A DNA stretch of 64,000 nt from Malania oleifera. Taxonomy: Eukaryota > Streptophyta > Magnoliopsida > Santalales > Ximeniaceae. Shown here piece after piece: positions 19,448 through 31,798 of this stretch (positions are counted from its first letter, which is position 1; each line of letters opens with the position of its first letter). The stretch is from positions 76,558,597 to 76,622,596 of the forward strand of contig NC_080419.1 of assembly GCF_029873635.1 (NCBI RefSeq), written 5' to 3'. The position numbers and the translations under genes are program-made. The notes under the pieces are model-generated. The model worked only from the letters and a program-made list of their open reading frames with translations. It ran no database searches and was not told the DNA's origin.

Positions 19448-21189
19448 GAAATATCAAAAACCACAGTTTAATACAAATTAGCACAAATACAATGAATGAA
19501 AAACAGGGGGGGCGCGATGCAATAAAAACTCATCCTCGATGGATTCGCCAGCCCGATCATTAGAATCACTAATCCCCAAATCCCCAGAATCATCAGAAAT
19601 CAAGTTATCAATGGCCACATCATCCTCAAACTCACTGTCGGTAGAAACAAGTTAGTTGCCATGTGCTTTACCATGCGCTATATAAAAGGGGCTTTACCAC
19701 GCGCCATATGGAAGGGGCAGGTGGTGCTGTCAGCCTTTCTATAGCAAGGGGAAGTGGAGGACACTCTACAACATTGATTAGAATAGTAAGCGCGGTCATA
19801 CGAGGCATTGTCGCAAGAGGGTTTGGGATTACACTCTACACCTATGGAGGCACAAGGGTCATAGTCGAGGATGACGGAGGAGAAACGTCCTCTATGGGTG
19901 GCGTAACAATAGCCACACAAGGAATTTGAGGTGACTCAGTCTCCCCCCCCCCCTCTCCCCCCACAAGAAGTGGCAGTGGGTGTGGTAGTCTCTTCATAAT
20001 GAACGGTCATATCTTGCACTAGAGGTGTCAATATCGACCATAACAACAGGGCTCACTAGAGGGGTAGGCCCCAGAATTGGAGATGGAGAGGCTAGAAATG
20101 ATGAGGGCCTAAGGGTAGTGGTAGTTGTTGAGGCCTGAGCCGTCAATGGTAGAGATGGTAAATCCGCAAAACCTAAAAAGGCAAATGTCTCGACTACTCA
20201 TATGAAATACACTCAGATAAAATCTAAGAGGGCACGAAATCTCTGCCTCATCTCGGCCTAAGACTCTAAAAGCTCGCGTTGCATGTCCGAAGTAAAGCAC
20301 TGGAAGTCCTAACGAAGCCTACCCAAGCTATCCCTCGCTTGAGGTACAGTAAGGGGGGAAAGAAACTACGGGGCAAGAAACTCCATCCCTAGGTCATTCT
20401 CAAAGGGTGCCAGCTTATTCACCCACAGCCACACTATGGTGACTAGATTATGACTCTGACTCCAAGTCATCTCATTGGTCACCTTGCCAATCGAAATGTG
20501 CCTGTAGGTGTCACCCATATTGATTCTCTTCAACCACAAGATGGCTATGATGAGCTGGACCTAAGGGATGAGGGGCTTTTTGGGCTCCCTAGCTGGCTCG
20601 CCTCGCACAGGCTTCGAGGGTGGCTTCTTCACTTTAGGGTGCTTCACATTCCTCTCATAGGACGTAAGCATATCCTCCCATATAAAGCAGGGGATATTGT
20701 AGTCCATATCCCAATGCACCGCATATAAAGCCTGGATTTGGACACTCTATGTCTTTGAATGGTGCCCAAAAGTGCAAATGTTGCGTTGCAGAATCAGGTC
20801 AAGCAATAGCAAATAATTGGGCATGCAGTTTCAGGCTATGCATGTCCCCCTATGATAATCGACACTGTCAAAGTATGTGTCATAAAACATCTAGCCAATG
20901 ATATGGTGCACATCAAGTGAGTTGATAGGCGGCCATGGGATGTTGTCGATCTGGTTATGCAATCATGCTGTATCAATAACTACATCCACCAACTCAAAAA
21001 AAATCCCCCGCACCTCAATGGTCTAGATGCCAATAGAGCAATTATGCCGCGTGTTTTTATAGAAATCCCAAATCAATTGAGGATTATAGAAATTGGTTAG
21101 TGGGATCATGTAATGGTCAAATTTCCTCCTTCCCGGCACATCAATACGACATTTATTTCATGGTGGAGCTCAAGTCTCTTAAGCTTGTA
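19448..21189 (-). pseudogene. Athila second ORF (env position), C-terminal part with putative plant transposon domain
   Basis: Minus-strand translation with several stops gives the motifs KFDHYMIPLTNFYNP, LIWDFYKNTRHN, VRGIFFELV, INSLDVHHIIG, FDSVDYHRGT, ICTFGHH and ALYAVHWDMDYNIPC, then WEDMLTSYERN. The order (FY.N, VRG, I....G, CT.G H, AI.) is that of the putative plant transposon domain found after pol in Athila elements (family knowledge). After it come a Ser/Pro/Asp-rich region (19500-20300) and a heptad-like MQRELLES segment near 20280. The N-terminal part lies at 23927-24200, separated by a solo LTR. The function of this ORF in Athila is not established. Confidence 0.65.
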
Positions 21190-22389
21190 TGTAACGACCT
21201 GATTTTTCATGCCATTTGCTTTTCTTTTCTTTTTTCTCTATATATACTTTGTAAAGTTTCACTGCTCTGATACTCTATAATATAATCCATAACATCATCA
21301 CGGTTGAAGTGGGGATCGTGGAACCTGTATATCCATATTCTACCAATGTAGTGGAATATAAAAATGCACATAACCACATTATATACAATGTCAGAATCCA
21401 GTATTAACCCAAAGCATACATACATAATTATACATCATCCCAACACCTCTACCCAATACTCTTGAATACTATTCAAAAATACAATCCCCTGATAACACTT
21501 ACCCCTCAGACAGGGTAGTGTATATGACCTCTCTAACTGCAAGTCCGGTCTGCTCGTCTAGTTAGATCACTTGAAAAGTGTTAATTTACTGGGATGAGAC
21601 AATGCTCAATAAGAAGAAATATGCTATTACAAGTGTATGACAACTGAGTCTATATAAATAATTTATTGATAAATAATTTAATTGAGATATCATGTAAATA
21701 TTGTGCAACTCACACCTACATAACTTAAAATACAATTGTATTATCTGAGTTTTCTACTTATAAATACCGAAAAGAATATAATATATATGCTCTTTTTCTG
21801 TAAATCTGTAAATATATATAATTGAGAAATATCCCTGGAAATCTATGTGTCATGATTCAATCCCTCATGACAAGGTTGTGTGGCCCGTAGGTTGGACTTA
21901 ACTCTGGTTGGCCTATTAGGATAAGCCACCTGAATACTCTATCAATTCATAGTTCAGCCATACTGCAATCCCTCAAAAGGCACAATACTGGTATCTACCT
22001 TATCAAACTAGCCTCCTCATCTCAAAATACTAGGGAGACTGCAATCCGTCCATAGGCATGGTTGATAGAATCAACACACTATTTGAGATATGTGGTTGCA
22101 CTCTGATATGAAAATAGCAACGGTACCGTGCTCTTTTGACTGAATCTTTCTAAAATAATTCATCGGTGGTGTGATATTGTATAATACTAATATATATAAT
22201 TATACTTCTATTTTATAATGATTACAAAATAACCATAACACTATAAATCTAATCTCAAATGCTAAAATATTTGACTGAAATAACTGTAATATCTGACTGA
22301 AATATTTGACTAAATAATATGTAACATCTAACTCAATAATCTATAATGTTTGAGTGTTATGGATTTGGAAATTCTGGAAATATTGGTAT

Positions 22390-22515
22390 TCTGCAAATAC
22401 TGTAAAATATCCATCCGTAAAATATCTGTAAAATATATGTCTGTAAAATATATCTGTATGTAAAATATATCCGTTTGTATATACACTGTAATTTATACTT
22501 CTGTAAAATATGGTA
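22390..22515. repeat. Degenerate TGTAAAATAT minisatellite
   Basis: Six or more copies of CTGTAAAATAT(CC/AT) occur at roughly 15-20 base spacing within the solo LTR. Confidence 0.7.
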
Positions 22516-23686
22516 AAACATATTTCTGTGCCAATAATACTATAAATCATGGTATTCATAAAAACTATATAAACTCTACACTAAACAAATATCTACTCAG
22601 GCCACACAATTAATAAAACTCATGTTCTGAAATCTGTAAATCTGTATAATTTACACCCTGTGCCTTAATAAACAAATACTATATTTTACTAATAATATTT
22701 ATGAGTTTACCATCATAGCATATTTCCCTTACCTTAGCTAACTGAACTCCTCTACCGAGTCTAACTCACGCCCATGGCGTTCATAATTCCATTTCCCTAA
22801 AAATATCATATATATATATATTCCTGTCAAATAATTGAATTCCTAGAATAATCTCATACTCACATCTCCCAAATTTTAAACTATTCATTATCTTATTTGG
22901 ATTCCTAGGAACACCCAATAAAAACCTAGCTTGTCTACTATGTATACCAACCCTGAATTGTATAAAATCCCAATTTCTCAATTTAACCTTAGAAGTACAT
23001 TCATATCTAAGCTTATACCGTCAGTAAATTAATAATCAATCTAAAAATACCAAAATAACACCCTTACTTGTTTTCTTGAACTACGCCTACAAGGATCCCA
23101 AAATTATACCCCCGACGCTCACTTGAACCCTGAATTCAATAACCTTAATTTAATCAAATCAACCCTAAATAAATTACTTTTTTAACATTTTCTAGGCCCA
23201 TAAATTCTCAATAAACATTTAAACTTCCAAACATAAACAATTTACGTAATTTCCTAAATCTCACTATCCTTTTGGAGTGGTGCCTAGGACCCCCAAATTG
23301 AAAATTCACTCTGGCCAAAATGTCAACGATCGAGACTAGGACCCCATGGTGGTGCCCGATCATTGATTTAGCAAAATATTGATGGAAAAATTAAGAAAAG
23401 AGAGGGAGTATACATTTCCCCATGAGTGGTGCCTACGCTGCTCCTATGATAAATCCGCTCTGGTAGAAATGTCAATGGCAAAAAATGGAGTCCAGTGGTA
23501 TTTTTTGATTTTTGATCATCCAAATATTCATCAAAAAAATAAGGGGAGAGGGAGAGACAACAAGGAGTGAGACAGACGAGATTTAGGGCGGGGGGATTAT
23601 GTTCGCAGAATGAGATTTCAATTGAAATCTCAGGAAGCTTCAAAGCTTCCCAATACCTTTTTGTTATATATATATCATATTATATA

Positions 23687-23687
<1 letters not shown>

Positions 23688-23734
<47 letters not shown>
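23688..23734. repeat. Compound TA/CA microsatellite
   Basis: About 15 TA units are followed directly by about 7 CA units. Confidence 0.95.
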
Positions 23735-23926
23735 ATTATATATCACTTATCCTTTTATATATCTTCCATTTTATTCATTTAATTAATTCAATTTAATAAT
23801 ACTTAACTAACTAATATATTCATAATAGTAATATTTTATTATATTTTTTATAATTTAATTAATTAATTTATTTATTTATTTATTTATTTTTACATTACCA
23901 AGCATATCATTTTCAAGGGCGTTACG

Positions 23927-25060
23927 TGTACATTGGCTTGAAGTCATAATCATCGAGGGTAATATATTGAAGCCTCTTTCCTCTGCCATTCTCATCTTGC
24001 TCTTTCTAGGAAGCCTGACCTGTTTTCTTGGGCTGTACTAGTGGATTCTGATCAGAATCGGAGGCGGACTCATCCATGGGTTCTTCCTCAACCCTCTTTC
24101 ACTTAGTCGCAGAACTGGAAGACTAGGACATCTTAGAAGTAGACCACGCATCGATGCAGCATGTCATGGTTGCAAAGCCCCCTAGAAGAAGAGACGAGGT
24201 CTTGAAGGTGGAAGAAGATGAAGAGATAAGGCTTCATTGAATGAGCACTCATTGTGCAGGGGGACACTCACATCTAGGTAAGGAGGAGGATGGCTAGAAA
24301 TGGTTGCTGGAGGTGGGAAAGATGTAGGCGAGGGTCACTAGATGTAGTTAGAGAAAAATGGGGTGAAGGCGACCAAGTGGTGTGACGAATGTACAAAGAG
24401 AAGCAAGCAATGGAAAACTTTGAGCTTCGTGTGTGAAAGGGAATGGAAAATAGGCTATCAACCAGGTTGCGCTAGATTAAATTAATGGTCGTGCGATGGT
24501 CAACCTTTTCTGGAAATCGATAGTCCATTGGAACACAAAGAGTCAACCAGGTCGCTCTCGGTAGAAGTGATGATCGTGCAATGTTAGATCTATTCTAAAA
24601 AAGTTTAAAATTTAAGTCTTCAGGAGTCTATATTGATCCTCCAACTAGCGCACAAGATGTCACGAGGTCACCCCTTGGTCGAGAATGCCAAGGATTTAGG
24701 GTTGAAGACAAACGAAGAGATGCCTTGGTTGCTGCTACTTGGCTTTCTAGTCAAGCCCTGGTCAACCTATTCTCTAAAGAAGGCCACATGATTCTAATTA
24801 AGGGTCATGAAAGGTGGACCTAGTCATACCTAGGGAATCCCTAATCACATGTAGGTTGACTAAGATAATAAGTTAAGGCCTAATCTAATTACTCTAGACT
24901 CTACCACACCCTATAATGTACAACCTAAAGAAACAAAGAACAAGAAAAACACATGGGTTGCCTCCCAAAAGCACTAAGTTACCATATTCAACTAGACACA
25001 AAGAATGCTCAAGTCAGACTCACTAGGTCACTAATAGAAATCTCTTCCACTAGTCCCTAG
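23927..25060 (-). pseudogene. Athila second ORF N-terminal part and pol-ORF2 spacer
   Basis: From about 24170 down to 23927 the minus strand has a start region rich in Ser, Lys and Glu (MDESASDSDQNPLVQPKK), leading into LQYI...DDYDF, where the solo LTR interrupts. From 25060 to about 24200 is the spacer between the end of pol and this ORF. It holds a cluster of CAACCAGGTCGC / GAGGTCACCCCTTGG words (24450-24790), the same vocabulary as the Athila LTR. No other gene seen. Confidence 0.5.
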
Positions 25061-26200
25061 CTAACCCCCTCCACACATGGCTTTAAACACTCACCATTCA
25101 CCTTAAAAAGGGTGTTGGTCGGTGGATCCTTAATTTTGACTTCCCCATGGGGTACACAAGTCACCATATATGGACCATGCCATCTACATCATAGCTTATC
25201 CAAGAATAATTTCAACCTTGCATTGTAAAGCCATACTTTTTGGTGAAGCTCAAAAGTTTTCAAAACAATGTGCTTGTCATTAAAAGCCTTCATCCTATCT
25301 TTATAGATCTTGGCATTTTCATACGAGTCATTCCAAATCTTTGGAGGTAACGATTGGAACCAACAATGACAATGTCGAAGTTCAACTTTTTAATTGCCTA
25401 ATAGGCTTGATGCTCTGACTTAACTGGGAGGTGGCAGGCCTTACCATTGACCTGCCAATATGAGGACATACCGATAGGGGTCTTGCAAGTCATTCTATAT
25501 TCCAATAAAACATTGTCTAGCTTAGATGACCAATATTTTCTATTCATGCTCACAGTTTTCTTAAGGATGTTCTTAATTTCCTGATTTGAAACCTTAACCT
25601 ATCCACTAGTCCACGGATGGTATGAAGTTGCTACTCTGTAAGTGATGGAATATTTGCAAAGGAGTGCCGCAAAATGAAATTAAGGAAATGAGTTCCCTCA
25701 TCGCTAATGATAGCTTGAGGACAACCAAAATGAGTAAAGAGACCCTTAATAAATTGAACCACCACTCGTTGGTCATTTGTCCTAGTTGTTACCGCCTCAA
25801 GTCACTTCAAAACATAGTCCACCACCACAAGTATGTACATGTACCCATTAGAAAGAGGGAATGGACCTATAAAGTTGATCCCCCACACATCAAAGAACTC
25901 GACCATTAGGATAGGGTTTAAAGGCATCATGTCACGCCATGAGATATTCCCGGTTTGCTGACACCTCAAGCATGCTCTGCAAAACTATTGAGTATCCCGA
26001 AAATGTGTTTGCCAAAAGAATCTACTTTGAAGCACTTTGGCCGTTGTTTCCTTTCTACTAAAGTGGCCACCGTACTCTAGGGTATGACATAACTCAAGTA
26101 TGTGGGGGTACTCACTCTGAGGAACATAGTGTTGAATGATCGAATCCAGACAAATTTTGAAAAAGTGGGGGACTTCCCATATGTTGTGGCACACTTAATA
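25061..26200 (-). pseudogene. Athila integrase
   Basis: The best open piece (25985-26194) is the zinc-binding domain: YPHILELCHTLEYGGHFSRK followed by TTAKVLQSRFFW, the HHCC finger of gypsy integrases. The core and C-terminal domain continue on the minus strand with stops, to a RMKAFNDKHI motif, a WHGPYMVTCVPHGEVKI segment (25180-25120) and FKVNGE.LKP near 25085, which ends pol. Several stops and frameshifts make it dead. The plus-strand ORF at 25664-25909 is the shadow of this region. Confidence 0.85.
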
Positions 26201-26462
26201 GAAGAACTTGCATTTCTCTCACTGTGTCCAATCGTGCAGAATGGTTCCTGAGGTTAAATAGTTCACAATCATAGTGAACCATGGGAGCTAAAGAGACACT
26301 GCGAAGAGTTATTCATAATGGAAGGAGTGTCATACCGAATATGGGTCAATCGACCCCTCAACTAGAATGTTGGACAAATGATTTGCTGCATGATTTTTCA
26401 TCCCTTTCCTATCCTGAATCTCATAATCAAACTCCTATAAAAGCATAATCAACCTAATAAAC

Positions 26463-26705
26463 CTAGGTTTGGTACCACAAGGTGGCATGATCGGAATACA
26501 CAAAAACCTTCGACCATAGGAGAAAGGAGGAAAACTTATCAAGCACGAAGCCTACTACTAGAAACTTTTTCTTGGTGGTAGTGTAATTCAATTGAGGTCC
26601 TTGAAGAGTCATACTAACGTAGTAGATCACATGGGGCAATTTATTAGCTCGTTGCCCCAACACAGCTCCTACAGCGTAGTTTGACGCATCACATATGATC
26701 TTCAA
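26463..26705 (-). pseudogene. Athila RNase H
   Basis: An 80-codon open piece shows ICDASNYAVGAVLGQR, HVIYYVSMTL, QLNYTTTKKKFLVVGF and a VYSDHATL ending, the conserved gypsy RNase H series (DAS, L..AQ.NY...EKE, DH..L). The catalytic acidic residue in the E-KE motif reads K here. It continues directly from RT. Confidence 0.88.
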
Positions 26706-27545
26706 AGGGATAGACCAATCGAGGGGCTACATGATTGGAGCAGTAGAAAGAAGATTCCGAAGAGCATCAAATGCAATTGCACTTTCTTTATTGAACTCAA
26801 AGGGTCCATCTTTGACTAACAAGTTGGTCAAGGGCCAAAAAATTTTGCTAAAATATTTGATGAATTGCTGATAGAAGTCATCATGCCTTAAGAATGACTG
26901 AACTTGTTTAATCGAGGTAGGGGGAGGAAGTTTTGAAATTAACTCTACCTTGGCTCTATCGACTTCAATCCCCCTAGTGGACACAATGTGGCCCAAAAAT
27001 ATGCCCTCTTGAACCATAAAATGGCTCTTCTCCAAGCTTAATACTAGATTTGTGTCCACACATCGTTTAAGAACTTTAGATAGGTTCTCCAAGCATGCAT
27101 CAAAGTAGGCTTTGAGCACAAAAAAGTCATCCATGAACACCTCGAGGAATTTTTCAACCACATTAAAGAAAATGGCTAGCATGCACCGTTAAAAGGTTGC
27201 GGGTGCATTGTATAACCCAAAAGGCATCCTCCTATAGGAAAAGCTCCCAAATGGGCTAGTGAAGGTGGTTTTCTCCTGATCATCCGAGTGGACCACAACT
27301 TGATTATACCTCGAGTACCCATAAAAAAAAGTAGAAATTCAGGCTCACTAGTGACGCGAGTGGGGAAACCTTCGCCCTTATCATTCTCAACAATTGTGAT
27401 TCCTGATTTCATAGGAACCACTTGTGTGGGGCTCAAAAACTCACTATCAGAAATAAAAAATATTATTCTAGCATCTAAGAGTTTTACCAATTCTTTTAAC
27501 ACTACATCCTTCATATTGGGGTTTAACCTCTACTGCATCTCATGA
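26706..27545 (-). pseudogene. Athila reverse transcriptase, internally deleted
   Basis: The N-terminal part (27514 down) has ELVKLLDARIIFFISDSEFLSP and VVPMKSGITIVENDKGE. The C-terminal part (27182 down) has EVFMDDFFVLKAYFDACL, SHFMVQEGIFLGHIVS, RGIEVDRAKVELI and FLRHDDFYQQFIK. Between them a frame-shifted segment gives EKTTFTSPFGSF and RRMPFGLYNAPATF. The expected block with the first catalytic Asp between the PTRVT motif and the GYSGYNQ motif is missing (deletion at about 27340). The catalytic F-M-D-D box remains. The enzyme cannot be active. Confidence 0.88.
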
Positions 27546-28096
27546 ATAGGTTTTGAAATTGACTCAAGGAGAATCCGATGCGTACAGACCTATGGATCTA
27601 TAGCCCTAAGGTTCACCACCGACCAAGCTATGGCCCTCATAGCTTTTTTTAGGACACGAATGAGCTAAGACTCCCGCAAACTAGTTAAGCTAGATGAAAT
27701 AATAACAGGCATGGTCTCATGGAGGCCTAAGAATACATACTTGATGGAAGTCTGAAAAGGCTTCAACTCAAGCGATGGTGGGGCCTCTATGGAAGGATGT
27801 GCTAGAATGCTAGGAAGAGTATAAAGTGTTTTGAATTTAGCTTTTCAAGATATTTTCTCTAGGCTAGTGGTCGAGTCATAGACAAAAAAAATATGCTCAC
27901 ATGGATCCTCTAGGCCTAAGATGGAAGAATGATCAAGCCGAAGCATAACCTTAAAAGGGTCCCTCAAAATAGTTGAGGGGGCGAATTCCTCAACACACTC
28001 GTCAATCATATCTACGTCCATACATTCGACATCATAGGATGGGTGTTAGAAGGCACAAAAAACATTTAACCTAACCTTCATGTAGTCGAAGGATAT
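27546..28096 (-). pseudogene. Athila protease-RT linker
   Basis: The minus strand reads as the weakly conserved stretch between protease and RT. It has an ELKPLP-like acidic region, a HEMP-type motif and the entry to RT, with stops. It abuts the solo LTR B3. No separate gene. Confidence 0.5.
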
Positions 28097-30358
28097 TGTT
28101 GACCTTATTGGTCACGCCCGATTTTGATTATGACAAATACTCATTGTATCTAATGAGTGTTTGAGTTTTTGTGCAGGAATCAAGAATGTTAAAATAAAGA
28201 TGTGCACAAAGTCAAGTAAAGCTCAAAGACCAAAGTTTTATTCCATATTGTAATATATTTAATTGGTCTGTAATAGTAAGTAGGTACTTGGTTTGTAATA
28301 AGCTCACACACATCACATGTATGATTTACTACGTAAGCTCAAACAAACCATGAATAAGAAATGACCTTAGAAAGACCTTAGGGTGTACCCTTCGGTCGAC
28401 CGACATGGACTTTTTCAGTGTCTCTATTTTGGACCCAAGTGACCCTAAGACACACACATGTACACATATGTTTGTTAGGCACTTAAATAGGGCTTGATTG
28501 TGTCAAGACGAAACCGAAATGCACATTTGGTGCACTTTCGGTTGACTGGCCAAATCAGTTTATTTTTGGTCTGGTCGATCGAACCATAACTGTGTCAACC
28601 GTTGACCAAGGTACCGGTCAAACCGAGACCTTGTAGGTCATTTGACCTCGGTCAACCGAACCACCTGGGAGTCAACATTTTGACCTTCCGGTCGACCGAC
28701 CACTTTTTGTACTCCAACTACCTGGTCGACTGGAAGGTCTTCGGAGAATTCCCAGCGGTCTGGTCGACTGAGCCTTTCAGTTCAAAAGTCCCCTAGTCGA
28801 CCGAACCTCAGAAGTTTGGGAAATTTCCCTCTCCGGTCGACCGAGCCTTTCAGTTCAAAAATCCCCTGGTCGACCGAACCAGTTGAGTCCTGGTCGACCG
28901 AACCATTTCTAGTCGATCGGACCTCTCGGGTTGCTCCTATTTTTTTACCGTGGTTAAATGTTTTAAACAGGGTTAAATTGTTTTAAGTGTCATTAAACTT
29001 TTCCAGCAATACCCAATAGGTCTCCAACGGTCATATTTCCTTCCATGGCTATATATATGTAATCATTTGCAAAGATTAAAAATAGATTAGCCACTTTGAT
29101 TAGGGAAGAATTCTCTAAAAAATAAAAACCCTATATCACTCATTTTCTTAGAAAAAATCACTTATACTTACCTTCTATTGTTGCCTACATCACTTGTAAG
29201 TTGATTGACTGTTTTTGCTTTAATAGGTTTGCTCTCCCATTCACATTTGATTGATTTATTTTCATCGAGAGCTAAACCTAAGGACTCTTAGGAGGTTTTT
29301 GCTAATAAGCCTATCCTAAGAAGACCTTGCTTGATCTTCTGAGCTTGCACTTTTATTGCAAGATCTTAAGAATATCGTATTTGTTTAGAGTTGCAAAATC
29401 ATTTTCAAAACATACTCAAATATCTTGTGTGATTTATATTGATATATTTGTGAGAAGATATTTGTGTTTTTGATTGTGATATTTGTTGCAATATTCATTC
29501 ACTCATATATTATTTGATGAATACAAAGATTACGCATCTTTTGTAAACCGAGCATATACTTCATTTGATACTCACATGCTTGAAATATCCTACTGATTGA
29601 AATACTTGAGACTACATATCTTTGTGTGAACTTATTTATTGAACATATTTTGTGATACAAAGACTGTTTGTTTGTCACTCTCATGTATGCATTACACTGA
29701 TAGAAAATACATTTGAGAGTTAAACCATTTAGACCACATTGAGCTTACATATTGAATTATACTGTGGTGTTTGTAATTGCGCGTATTTGGGTACACATCT
29801 GCTTTACTTGAAAGCTTATTCATTGTTCCATTTGATTGTATTTCAAATACTGTTGTATTTCTAGGCACAGGCCAGAAGAGGGAGACTAGTCCTAGAATAG
29901 TCCCGGATTGGCTTAGACTCGGTTAGGAAAGTTAGGTGCGTCGTCCTGTTAAGGCGTGTAGGTTGAGGTCAGCCCCGCTAATTGACCTGGTTAAGGTTGA
30001 GGTCAGCCCTGTGATAATTTGACCTGGTTGTAAACAGTGTCGTTCCACCCTTAAGTGAGCTATTAGTGGAATCCTCAAGCTTGTGAGCTTGAGGCGGGGA
30101 CGTAGGCACAGTTGGTCGAACCCTAATAACATTTCATGTGTTCATTTACATTTCCGCATTTTATATTTACCACACATGTATGTTATGGGTGAATGATGCA
30201 TATGACTTAATTTCCTCATTATATTTATCTACACATTTGGAAATTGCATAGACTGACCCTAGGTTGTGTACATACTGCTGTTTATCTGGTTTAACCTAGG
30301 CAATAAATTTTAAATTCCAATTCACCCCCCCCCTCTTGGGAATACACCAATTCAAACA
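28097..30358 (+). mobile_element. Solo LTR B3 (family B) inserted in Athila pol
   Basis: It starts TGTTGACCTTATTGGTC and ends TTCAAACA, flanked by a perfect GATAT duplication (28092-28096 and 30359-30363). Length 2262, closely similar to B1. It contains the GGTCGACC word cluster (28390-28925), stem-loop and GGACGTAG...GGTCGAACC box (30073-30120) and TTCACCCCCCCCCTCTTGGG near the end. No internal sequence. It interrupts the minus-strand pol between protease and RT. Confidence 0.95.
30073..30120 (+). promoter_or_regulatory. Stem-loop plus GGACGTAG...GTCGAACC box in LTR B3
   Basis: Arms CCTCAAGC (30073-30080) and GCTTGAGG (30087-30094) are a perfect 8-bp stem with loop TTGTGA, followed by GGGGACGTAGGCACAG and GGTCGAACC. 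This is the cleanest example of the recurrent copia-LTR structure. Confidence 0.7.
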
Positions 30359-30363
30359 GATAT

Positions 30364-30897
30364 ATCCATGACACAAGTCCTACACTGGATACATGCATTT
30401 GTCATGGCTAAGAATGGTCAACCAAGGAGGACATGGATCTATTTTTTAGCCAAGTCGATAGGTTCCACATCTAAGACAATGAAGTCTACTGGAAAATAGA
30501 ACATATTCGCATTCACTAGGATATTCTCAACAACACCTTAAGGCACTTTCGCGGATTGGTTAATAAAGCTTAAACTGACTGGGGTAGGCTTAAGCTCTCA
30601 TATACAAAATTTTTGGTATATCGAATAGGAAAGTAGGTTCACGCTCGTTCCCAAATCCAAAAGGGCTCTCTTGATTGTGTAATCTCTGATTACACATGAT
30701 ATGGTGGTAGCACAGGGGTCCTTAAGCTTTAGGGGAATGTGACCTAACATAATGGAGCTCACATGCTCGGTCAACCAAATTCTTTTGTTCATGTGCACTC
30801 GAGATTTGCACTTTTGGGTGCATACATCCTTGAGGAATTTTGCATAAATGGGCACTTGCTTAATTGCATCTAAGAGTGGAAGATTGATTTGACTTGC
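30364..30897 (-). pseudogene. Athila aspartic protease region
   Basis: The 85-codon open part (30598-30855) reads PIYAKFLKDVCTQK, then SSIMLGHIPLKLKDPCATT, a VIRDYTIKRALLDLGTSVNL segment and SYSIYQKF. The active site D-L-G followed by S/T and NLL is the usual Athila form of the D-S/T-G triad. It continues without the conserved KPT segment up to the B3 insertion. Family role: processing of gag-pol. Confidence 0.85.
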
Positions 30898-31798
30898 TTA
30901 AATGTGTCCATCATGGACCCTACATTGGCTTTCTTCTTAGAATTAAAATTGGATTAAATAGTTGCAGGAAATGGTACTATAGGGATGTAGAGGGGCAATG
31001 TCAATCATCGAAGGAGGCAAGAATCATGGGATCACTTACCGGATTGGAGGAAGAAGGGGTACATGTTTCAACTATGGGATCTAAACTCATCTTCCCCTTA
31101 CCCTCACCTATGTCTGATTTCTCTCCAACCTTATTGTCTACCTCCTTCCCACTTCTAAGGGTAGTCACGACTTGGGCTTGCTAATGGTATGTTGAATGAC
31201 TAGAAGTCAAATCACACTCTACCCTATATTGACATTTTTGGTTGACAAGGGGTTGACTCGACAACTTACTCTCTTCTCGTCTATTCAGGGATGTAGCTAG
31301 TTGGCCTAAGGTGGCCTCTAGCTATGCTATGGTCTGGGAGTGGGAATAAAGGAATTGTCGATCCACTTGACGATTTGCCTCGATACCCTTAAAAGTTTTC
31401 AATACTATCTTCTAAAAGGAACGATCGTATTAAGGCTGTTGAGGAGGTGGTGATTGATAAGCTTGGTGGTGGGGAGTAGGCATGGGAGGATTTTGCTTAT
31501 TTTGATTTTTAAATGATCTATGAGGGAGAGAATTTTGTGATTGTTGAGGTCTTGGGGCTGGAAATCCTAGAGCTTGTGCCCTCTAGGATAAGTTAGAATG
31601 TTGACTCCACCGAGGATTGTACTTAGTTGAATATGGGTCATTGGCCGGTGTATCATGCCAATTGTGGGCGGACTTAACTTCCTTCTACACAAACTTAGGT
31701 GTGGGAGGCACATAGGGGCAAGTGTAACAAGTATGAGATTGGTGCAAAACTCTGCACAGGCTATTGGCTGAGATGGTTATCTTAAAGAAAGGACTTGA
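30898..31798 (-). pseudogene. Athila gag C-terminal region
   Basis: A minus-strand Gln/Pro/Asn-rich region with many stops matches the low-complexity gag tail between capsid and protease in Athila elements. A Cys/His segment near 31710-31760 may be a decayed zinc-binding motif but lacks correct spacing. The plus-strand ORF at 30894-31184 is not supported. Confidence 0.5.

Larger units (their letters stand above)
21190..23926. mobile_element. Solo LTR, probably gypsy chromovirus-like (TGTAACG...CGTTACG ends)
   Basis: It begins TGTAACGACC and ends GGGCGTTACG, the inverted-repeat ends common in plant chromovirus (Tekay/Reina-type) LTRs. Length 2737, inserted in the Athila second ORF. Flanks are TTGTA (21185-21189) and TGTAC or GTGTA depending on the exact end, so the TSD is decayed. 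It contains an AACGGTACCGTGCTC segment (22115-22135), a degenerate TGTAAAATAT repeat (22390-22515) and a TA/CA microsatellite (23688-23734). No coding region. Orientation cannot be fixed because both ends read alike. Confidence 0.75.

Noticed and set aside
25664..25909. 81-codon plus-strand ORF with Cys and His residues
   Set aside because: Antisense of the Athila integrase core; no plus-strand family match.
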